The notes under the pieces were generated by a model. The model made no database searches and was not told the origin of the DNA. It worked only from the letters and a program-made list of their open reading frames with translations. DNA of 10,248 nt, from contig QIAK01000415.1 of assembly GCA_003225515.1 (NCBI GenBank), positions 1 through 10,248 on the forward strand, given 5' to 3'. A program made the position numbers and the translations under genes. This DNA comes from Acidobacteriota bacterium (GTDB lineage Bacteria > Acidobacteriota > Terriglobia > Terriglobales > Acidobacteriaceae). Below, piece by piece: positions 5,354-10,248 of the stretch (the stretch's first letter is position 1; each line of letters starts with the position of its first letter).

Positions 5354-5851
5354 ATGGCATTCACCCGCACACAGATCGGCATTGCTGCCTCCGCCGGAGT
5401 TCTTCTGGTGGGCGTGTTTGTCGGATACCTGTGGTGGTTGAGCAATCAGGGGCCGGTGCTGGCGCGTTCGGATGATCACGATCCCTTGACGGGGTTGCCG
5501 GTGACGATCAAGATGAATCCGTTGCGCGACCGCTCGACGGAAAAGGCAGCGAATAAATTTCTGCGCGAGATACGTGATGGCCATTGCGACGACGTGCTTT
5601 CAAAATGGGAGCATGATTACCACAAGAAGTACGCGCATTACATCTGCAACTCCGAGGCGCAGCATCCGTTACTTTCATGGGAGTTGGTCGACTGGGAAGA
5701 TGCGCCGCCGCTGATCATCCTTCACTATCGCGGCAAGCGGCCAAGCAACGCAGGGCCCAATCAGCCGGGGATTGATCAGGATCTCTTCACTCTTACCATC
5801 GTAAACAAAGGTGGTGAGTGGACGGTGACTAAGTACGACGCAATGTATTGA
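5354..5851 (+). CDS. Small membrane-anchored protein of unknown function
   Basis: I do not recognise this 165-residue protein. It has one N-terminal hydrophobic segment (about residues 8-30, ending YLWWL) and no cleavage or lipobox motif, so it is probably a signal anchor with the rest outside the membrane. The remainder (about 58-165) is an alpha helix (AANKFLREIRDGHCDDVLSKW) followed by beta-type segments ending in GGEWTVTKYDAMY. That layout resembles small NTF2/SnoaL-like domains, but this is a guess from pattern only. Cysteines 78 and 98 could form a disulphide. I chose ATG 5354; the open frame runs further upstream but overlaps rplQ and the terminator. No good Shine-Dalgarno sequence precedes it and I could not identify a promoter. 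It follows the terminator, so it should be its own unit, perhaps shared with the next gene. Confidence 0.75.
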   Translation: MAFTRTQIGIAASAGVLLVGVFVGYLWWLSNQGPVLARSDDHDPLTGLPVTIKMNPLRDRSTEKAANKFLREIRDGHCDDVLSKWEHDYHKKYAHYICNSEAQHPLLSWELVDWEDAPPLIILHYRGKRPSNAGPNQPGIDQDLFTLTIVNKGGEWTVTKYDAMY

Positions 5852-5948
5852 AGGCAGTTCTCATTCTGCTACTCCATCTCTCTGTAGAAAACGTACTTCC
5901 GCATGCTGCTTGGTCCGTGCCTCACCGCATCCGTGGTAAAACCTTTGT

Positions 5949-7178
5949 ATGCCTGACCCACCTCCCGCGTCCCAACCCTCCGCTGCGCGCAATATCTACG
6001 CCTTCGGTCTCACGTCTTTTCTGAACGACACAGCTTCTGAAATGGCGTACTGGGTGCTGCCGGCGTTTCTGGTTTCGCTCGGTGCGGGGCCGGCGCAGTT
6101 GGGATTGATTGAAGGCATCGCCGAGAGCGTCGCGTCATTCGCCAAACTCTTTTCAGGATATTTAACCGACCGAGTCGAACGCCGCAAGCCGATTGTAGTC
6201 GCCGGATATTTTGTTGCGAATGCTGTGAAGCCGCTGCTCGCCATAGGGGGCGCGTGGTGGCACATCCTGCTGATTCGATTCTCCGACCGGCTGGCCAAGG
6301 GAGTGCGCGGAGCACCTCGCGATGTGATGGTCGCTGAGTCGGTACCGAAGGAACGACTGGGATCCGCCTATGGACTTATCCAGTCAATGGATTCAGCGGG
6401 AGCGATTGCCGGACCCTTGGCTGCGCTTTTGCTCCTCGCCCATTACGGAATCCGAGGAGTCTTCTGGGCAGCTGGAATTCCTGGGGCGCTGTGCGTACTG
6501 GTCGCACTGTTTGGAATCCGTGAAACCAGGCACCGCTCAACGGACATTCCTGCTGCAAAGCCCACTGCTTCAAAATCCGAAAATGCTCCAGTACTATCCG
6601 TCAGCGCATTACCTGCTTCGTTCTTTGGGGTATTGATTGCAGTGAGCTTGTTCTCCCTGGGAAATTCGAGTGACATGTTCCTGGTGATGCGGGCGCAAGA
6701 TGTCGGCATTCCTGTGAAGCTCGCGCCCCTGCTCGGGCTGGTTTTCAATATCACCTACACCCTGGGATCATGGCCGGCCGGTTGGTTCAGCGACCGCTTC
6801 TCACGGCGCCTGATTGCGGCTGCGGGATATCTCATTTTCGCGGCGGTTTACTTCATGTTTGGACGAGCGCCTTCCACATTTGCCATATGGATCACGATGG
6901 CAGTTTACGGCCTGTATTACGCGTTAACGCAACCGGTGCTGAAAGCTCTGGTTGTTGAAACGGTGGGCCCGGAGGTGCGAGGGCGCGCACTGGGCGTTTA
7001 CTTTTTTGTAACCAGCGTCGCCACACTTGCTGCGAGTCTGCTGACCGGAGAACTCTGGAAACGCTACGGCGCAAGCGTCCCCTTCTACTTCTCAGCCGGA
7101 CTCGCCGCAGTCTCGGCCGTGCTGCTTGTAATCAGGCGGGGCAGCCCTGCACGGCAACGAGAGGCAGCAACCTTGTAG
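5949..7178 (+). CDS. Major facilitator superfamily (MFS) transporter
   Basis: This 409-residue integral membrane protein has about 12 hydrophobic segments in two halves. They are joined by a hydrophilic loop near residues 192-218 rich in Lys, Ser and Pro. MFS motif A appears between segments 2 and 3 (GYLTDRVERRK, 70-80) and again in the second half (GWFSDRFSRR, 278-287). The first segment contains FLNDTASEMAYWVLP, typical of a group of uncharacterised bacterial MFS exporters. Substrate and direction cannot be read from the sequence; drug or metabolite efflux is the usual default. The ATG at 5949 has no strong ribosome-binding site. The 97-base gap before it shows nothing recognisable, and the gene may be co-transcribed with the upstream small gene. 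No terminator is evident after it. Confidence 0.9.
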   Translation: MPDPPPASQPSAARNIYAFGLTSFLNDTASEMAYWVLPAFLVSLGAGPAQLGLIEGIAESVASFAKLFSGYLTDRVERRKPIVVAGYFVANAVKPLLAIGGAWWHILLIRFSDRLAKGVRGAPRDVMVAESVPKERLGSAYGLIQSMDSAGAIAGPLAALLLLAHYGIRGVFWAAGIPGALCVLVALFGIRETRHRSTDIPAAKPTASKSENAPVLSVSALPASFFGVLIAVSLFSLGNSSDMFLVMRAQDVGIPVKLAPLLGLVFNITYTLGSWPAGWFSDRFSRRLIAAAGYLIFAAVYFMFGRAPSTFAIWITMAVYGLYYALTQPVLKALVVETVGPEVRGRALGVYFFVTSVATLAASLLTGELWKRYGASVPFYFSAGLAAVSAVLLVIRRGSPARQREAATL

Positions 7179-7242
7179 ATGCTTTTGCCATCGAAATGTG
7201 GCTGCCGAGCCCTGTTCCTCCTAGGTGGAGTGCAGCTGTACC

Positions 7243-7252
7243 AGGTGAGGAG
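7243..7252 (+). promoter_or_regulatory. Shine-Dalgarno sequence supporting a GTG start
   Basis: AGGTGAGGAG lies 8 bases before the GTG at 7261. I found no in-frame ATG between this site and the signal sequence, so GTG is the likely start of the phosphoesterase gene. The rest of the 82-base gap after the MFS gene shows no promoter I can defend. Confidence 0.7.
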
Positions 7253-7260
7253 CATCCCAC

Positions 7261-9243
7261 GTGAAACCTGCGATTGGCCACGGATCGTCAGCGTCTCTCA
7301 AAGGAAGAACCGAGCACAAGCAGCGGGCGAAGAGTGACGTCACCTCAAAACTACAGAGATGTGTATTGTTATGCCTTGCGGTGATCGGGGCCGCATTCGT
7401 CGTGCCCCTCACCTCTTGCGGTAGCGGCGCCAAGGCCTCGACAACGCCGGTTCCCACCGTAACAATTTCCGCCAATCCAACAACGGTCACGTCCGGTAGT
7501 GCCTCCACGCTCACCGTGAGCGCGAGCAATGCGACTACGGTGGTGATTTCTGATAACACCGATAGCAGTACCTTCACCATGGGAGCCTCCGGAGGAACAC
7601 AATCGGTCACTCCGGCTGCCACAACGACCTATACGGCGACGGCCACCGGCGCGGGAGGCACCGCGACAGCCCAGGTCACAGTCACAGTCGGTGCGAGCAC
7701 CGGCACGCCGACTGTGACGATCGTGGCCAGTCCAACCGCTATTGCGCAGGGCGCTTCCTCTATCCTGACAGTCACGGCTACGAATGCAACTCAGGTCGTA
7801 ATCTCCGACAACGTCGATAGCAGCACGTTCACGCTGGCTGGAAGTGGCGGAACGCAGTCGGTTTCTCCGAACGCAACCACGACCTACACGGCGACTGCCA
7901 CTGGAACTGGCGGAAAGGCTACGGCTCAGGCCACCGTCACCGTGAGCACGGGGTCGGCGACTGCAATCAATCACGTGATCTTCATGATGCAGGAGAACCG
8001 CACCTTCGATACTTATTTTGGCATGTTGAATCCATATCGTCAGGCTAACGGTTGGAACGTAGGAGACGACGGCAACACTTATAACGTCGATGGTATCGAT
8101 GACAAACTGGCGACCACTTCCAATGACGATGATGAGGGAGATTCATTCCCCTTGTTTCACACAATCAGCAGCTGTCTTGACGACATGAGTTCCGACTGGC
8201 TGGCGAGTTATGGCGACGTGAGCCGATATGATTTCAGCACCGCACGCAAGATGTTGATGGACGGATTCGTCCACACGGCGGAAGGTGAGTCCAAAGGCGG
8301 GTTCGGCGATGGAAACTTCACCGATCTCACGGGCCAGCGCGCCATGGCCTATTACCGCGACACGGGCGTTTCCGGGGCGCCGGAATTGAATTACTACTAC
8401 TACATGGCCTCGCAGTTTGCGCTGTCTGACCGCTGGTTCTCGCCGGTCTCCAGCAAGAGCACGCCCAATAGACTGGCAACTCTGACCGGAGGAACCACGC
8501 AAGGGTTGGTGAAAGATCCTTTCACCAACGACCACCTGCCCACACTCAGTACGGAAAGCATTTTCGAGGAACTGGATTCCGCCACTTCGCCCGCATCCTG
8601 GAGAATCTATTACTCGCTGACGCAAGGGGGATGCAACGAAGTTGATGGAGATTGCGGCAACAAAACGAACCCGAGCCTATATCCGGCGACCAGCTTTTCG
8701 GATTTCAGCTACTCGAAGAAATATCTCTACAACAATAGTTCGCAGGCTGCCTGCAAAGCTCCCACCGTAGAGTCGAGCGCGGTCGGCGATTCATCGAATT
8801 CTTTTTGTATCGACATTAAACATCTCGCGCCGGTGAGCCAATTGTTTACCGATATGGCTGCTGGAACGCTCGCCAATTTCTCATACATTGAACCTGCATT
8901 CGGCCTTAGCGATGAGCACCCCGGTTCGGGCCAATCGATATTCACCGGACAAGCGGCCGTAGCGAGCATGCTCAACAAACTCATGAGCAGCCCATCGTGG
9001 CCCGATTCCGTTTTCTCTCTTAGCTACGACGAAGGCGGCGGCCCTTACGATCACGTTCCGCCGGTGCCAATGCATTCGAACGACAATACGATCACTGGCA
9101 ATATGGGATTCCTGCCGGGCGGCAGCATTCCTGACATCGGCAGCATTGCCTTCAATCCCGATACTTACGAGCCATGCCTTCCGAACGGGGCCGCGACTGC
9201 TCATTGTGACCTTGATTCGGTCGATCCCGGGCCGCGCAGCTAG
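7261..9243 (+). CDS. Secreted phospholipase C / acid phosphatase-type phosphoesterase, interrupted before its C-terminus
   Basis: The 660 residues belong to the phosphoesterase family of non-haemolytic phospholipases C and AcpA-type acid phosphatases, which hydrolyse phosphate esters outside the cytoplasm. A basic n-region and hydrophobic stretch (about 33-49) lead to lipobox LTSC with C53, so it is probably a lipoprotein. Two beta-rich Ig-like repeats follow (65-143 and 150-228). The catalytic domain begins at 237 with HVIFMMQENRTFDTYFG. The likely metal and catalytic residues, placed by eye against AcpA, are E245, N246, S400 (in SKSTPNR, the nucleophile position), D590 and E591 (SYDEGGGPYDHVPP). 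The DEHPG motif at 551-555 is also conserved. The TAG at 9241-9243 falls just after DPGPRS, where homologues continue, and the rest of the family sequence resumes in the -1 frame. It may be a damaged gene, a sequence error or a recoded gene. The substrate is unknown. Confidence 0.88.
   Translation: MKPAIGHGSSASLKGRTEHKQRAKSDVTSKLQRCVLLCLAVIGAAFVVPLTSCGSGAKASTTPVPTVTISANPTTVTSGSASTLTVSASNATTVVISDNTDSSTFTMGASGGTQSVTPAATTTYTATATGAGGTATAQVTVTVGASTGTPTVTIVASPTAIAQGASSILTVTATNATQVVISDNVDSSTFTLAGSGGTQSVSPNATTTYTATATGTGGKATAQATVTVSTGSATAINHVIFMMQENRTFDTYFGMLNPYRQANGWNVGDDGNTYNVDGIDDKLATTSNDDDEGDSFPLFHTISSCLDDMSSDWLASYGDVSRYDFSTARKMLMDGFVHTAEGESKGGFGDGNFTDLTGQRAMAYYRDTGVSGAPELNYYYYMASQFALSDRWFSPVSSKSTPNRLATLTGGTTQGLVKDPFTNDHLPTLSTESIFEELDSATSPASWRIYYSLTQGGCNEVDGDCGNKTNPSLYPATSFSDFSYSKKYLYNNSSQAACKAPTVESSAVGDSSNSFCIDIKHLAPVSQLFTDMAAGTLANFSYIEPAFGLSDEHPGSGQSIFTGQAAVASMLNKLMSSPSWPDSVFSLSYDEGGGPYDHVPPVPMHSNDNTITGNMGFLPGGSIPDIGSIAFNPDTYEPCLPNGAATAHCDLDSVDPGPRS
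7453..7944 (+). repeat. Tandem duplication encoding two Ig-like domains
   Basis: Positions 7453-7689 and 7708-7944 encode two 79-residue units, offset by 85 residues, with closely matching sequence. Shared landmarks are PTVTI, VVISDN.DSSTFT, GGTQSV and ATTTYTATATG. Ser/Thr/Ala/Gly-rich beta-strand patterns of this kind act as spacers or sugar/surface-binding modules in secreted bacterial proteins. Their role here is not shown. Confidence 0.85.
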
Positions 9244-9512
9244 GATTCCGTCTGCCGAATATGGTGATCTCGCCCTTCACCCGGAAGCACTACGTTTCGC
9301 ACGTGCCCATGGACCACACCGCCATCATCAAATTCGTCGAGAACCGCTTTATCGGACCGTCGGCGCACTTAACGAACCGAGATGCTGCCCAACCGGACCT
9401 GATGGATTTCTTCGACTTCACCAACATCCCCTGGGCCACTCCACCGGCGGCGGAGAATGTTCCCGTGCCTCCGGCGGTGGGATCGACGTGTACCGCAGAC
9501 AAGATGCAGTAA
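9240..9512 (+). pseudogene. Out-of-frame C-terminal part of the phosphoesterase
   Basis: Reading from C9240 in the -1 frame relative to the upstream ORF gives LGFRLPNMVISPFTRKHY, VSHVPMDHTAIIKFVENRF and then DFFDFTNIPW, ending at TAA 9510-9512. This is the expected continuation of the phosphoesterase domain: the LP.mviSPf strand, the DHTs.ikfiE helix and the C-terminal DffdF. There are no stops or decay over about 90 codons. One missing base near 9241 would explain it. An ATG at 9261 exists but has no ribosome-binding site, so independent translation is unlikely. Confidence 0.8.
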
Positions 9513-9513
9513 C

Positions 9514-9535
9514 AGACCGCACTCGGTTTTTCTGT
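9514..9535 (+). terminator. Weak candidate terminator after the phosphoesterase
   Basis: AGACCG (9514-9519) can pair with CGGTTT (9524-9529), including one G-U, with loop CACT and further Ts behind. The stem is short and the site lies between convergent genes, so this is tentative. Confidence 0.3.
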
Positions 9536-9562
9536 GTTCAGAGCGAAGCCAAGACCGGGTGT

Positions 9563-10015
9563 TTAGAGCCACTTCACCCAGAAGAAAATTATGATTTGAG
9601 CAAGAATCCCGGCGGAAGTGTCGAGAATAACATCGTGCGGAGTACCTGTGCGCGTCGGAATAAAACTTTGATGCCACTCGTCGAGGCTCGCCACCAGAGC
9701 AGTTCCCAGCACAGCGATGCTCGCCCAGTGAAATGACCATCTTGAATCTTCCGTGACTTGCAAGGTCTCGCGCCAGGCGCGGAAGAGCAGAATGCTCAGC
9801 AACCCGTAGCCAAATACGTGTCCTCCCTTGCGAATGTAAAAGTGCCAGTGCTCGAAACGGGCATGACTGACACCGAACAAGAAATGCAGCAGAGGATAGA
9901 GGATGCGGCTGGTGTTGTGGGCGGAAAGATAGGTGGTCGATTCAATGGCGATGACAATCAGCCAAAGAATCAAGGCGATCCACGCTTTTAAAACATGGTG
10001 CCGATCGGCGCTCAA
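9563..10015 (-). CDS. VanZ-family membrane protein
   Basis: This 150-residue integral membrane protein has hydrophobic segments near residues 11-27, 67-80, 98-112 and 132-147, plus a weaker one near 38-49. The VanZ-like signature is clear: E25 in the first segment, RKGGHVFGYGLLSILLFRAWR (62-82; K63 and H66), then DEWHQSFIPTRTGTPHDVILD (112-132), followed by TSAG. VanZ raises teicoplanin resistance in enterococci, but most chromosomal relatives have no known function, so resistance should not be assumed. The only usable start is TTG (complement of 10013-10015). An in-frame stop lies just upstream (10043-10045), and the Shine-Dalgarno sequence is weak. The gene is downstream of guaB on the same strand and converges with the phosphoesterase. 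Confidence 0.85.
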   Translation of the reverse strand: MSADRHHVLKAWIALILWLIVIAIESTTYLSAHNTSRILYPLLHFLFGVSHARFEHWHFYIRKGGHVFGYGLLSILLFRAWRETLQVTEDSRWSFHWASIAVLGTALVASLDEWHQSFIPTRTGTPHDVILDTSAGILAQIIIFFWVKWL

Positions 10016-10046
10016 CTGCGTTCTGCGCCTGCGGATTCGAAATTAC

Positions 10047-10072
10047 CGGCCTCCGCCAAAGGCGCGAAGCCG
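10047..10072 (-). other. Strong stem-loop between guaB and the VanZ-family gene
   Basis: On the - strand, CGGCTTC-(G)-CGCC pairs with GGCG-GAGGCCG: 11 bp with one bulged base, one G-U and a TTT loop. It lies 30 bases after the guaB stop. The bases after it (GTAATTTCG) are not a good T-run, so it could be a weak terminator, a processing or stabilising stem, or an attenuator. Confidence 0.5.
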
Positions 10073-10102
10073 TCCCCATCCGCCCACATCGGCGCAGCGC
10101 AT

Positions 10103-10248
10103 TTATTCAATGGCATAGTTCGGAGCTTCACGAGTGATCATGACATCATGCACGTGGCTTTCACGGAGCCCCGCACCGCTGATGCGAACAAACCGTGTCT
10201 TCTGCAGAAGTTCAGGAATTGTGGAACATCCGCAATAACCCATGCCTG
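10103..10248 (-). CDS. guaB: IMP dehydrogenase, C-terminal end (5' part outside the window)
   Basis: IMP dehydrogenase oxidises IMP to XMP with NAD+, the committed step of GMP synthesis. Only the last 47 codons are present: GMGYCGCSTIPELLQKTRFV, then RISGAGLRESHVHDVMITRE and APNYAIE before TAA (complement of 10103-10105). The GMGY.G..TI motif, the SGAGLRESHVHDV segment and the EAPNY ending are diagnostic of bacterial GuaB. The catalytic cysteine loop and CBS domains would lie off the right edge. The VanZ-family gene follows on the same strand after about 87 bases. Confidence 0.96.
   Translation of the reverse strand, partial: GMGYCGCSTIPELLQKTRFVRISGAGLRESHVHDVMITREAPNYAIE

Noticed and set aside
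7369..7974. Open frame of 201 codons antisense to the Ig-like repeats
   Set aside because: It is Arg/Gly-rich shadow translation of a repetitive Ser/Thr/Ala-coding stretch.
9261..9512. Separate small gene starting at ATG 9261
   Set aside because: It has no ribosome-binding site, and both its sequence and the codons just before it continue the phosphoesterase domain.
9146..9736. Open frame of 196 codons across the end of the phosphoesterase
   Set aside because: It runs through the conserved phosphoesterase codons in the wrong frame and then antisense to the VanZ-family gene; the translation is not protein-like.

Overview
The window looks like chromosomal DNA from an Acidobacteriota-type bacterium (Terriglobia/Koribacter-like). 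I infer this from the gene order, the moderately high GC content, the secreted phosphoesterase with Ig-like repeats, and the simple-sequence arrays between ribosomal genes. I could not run a phylogeny, so the taxon is an inference.

Positions 1-5272 hold the downstream half of the spc/alpha ribosomal cluster, all on the + strand: the 3' end of adk, then map, infA, rpmJ, rpsM, rpsK, rpsD, rpoA and rplQ, closed by a clear factor-independent terminator at 5243-5271. These genes supply nucleotide balance, removal of the initiator methionine, translation initiation, ribosomal proteins bL36, uS13, uS11, uS4 and bL17, and the RNA polymerase alpha subunit. rpsD starts with TTG.

The most unusual feature is in the gaps of this operon. 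All seven gaps from map to rplQ contain heptanucleotide-phased repeats. In six of them a G/T-rich array is followed by its A/C-rich inverted counterpart, so the mRNA could fold into a hairpin just upstream of the next Shine-Dalgarno sequence. The heptamer sequence changes along the operon (GGCTCTT/GGCTTTT type, GCTGNNN, GTCGTTG, GGGNTNA), while the 7-nt phasing and the arm polarity stay the same. I see no such arrays in the gaps outside the operon.

Positions 5354-7178 hold a small membrane-anchored protein of unknown function and a 12-segment MFS transporter, both on the + strand. Positions 7261-9512 hold a secreted lipoprotein of the phospholipase C/acid phosphatase (phosphoesterase) family with two N-terminal beta-rich repeats. 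Its reading frame is interrupted near position 9240, and the conserved C-terminus continues in the -1 frame.

On the - strand, converging on the phosphoesterase, lie the last 47 codons of guaB (IMP dehydrogenase) at the right edge and, downstream of it, a VanZ-family membrane protein. A strong stem-loop separates the two. No stretch over 300 bases lacks a gene. I saw no tRNA, rRNA, CRISPR array or insertion sequence.
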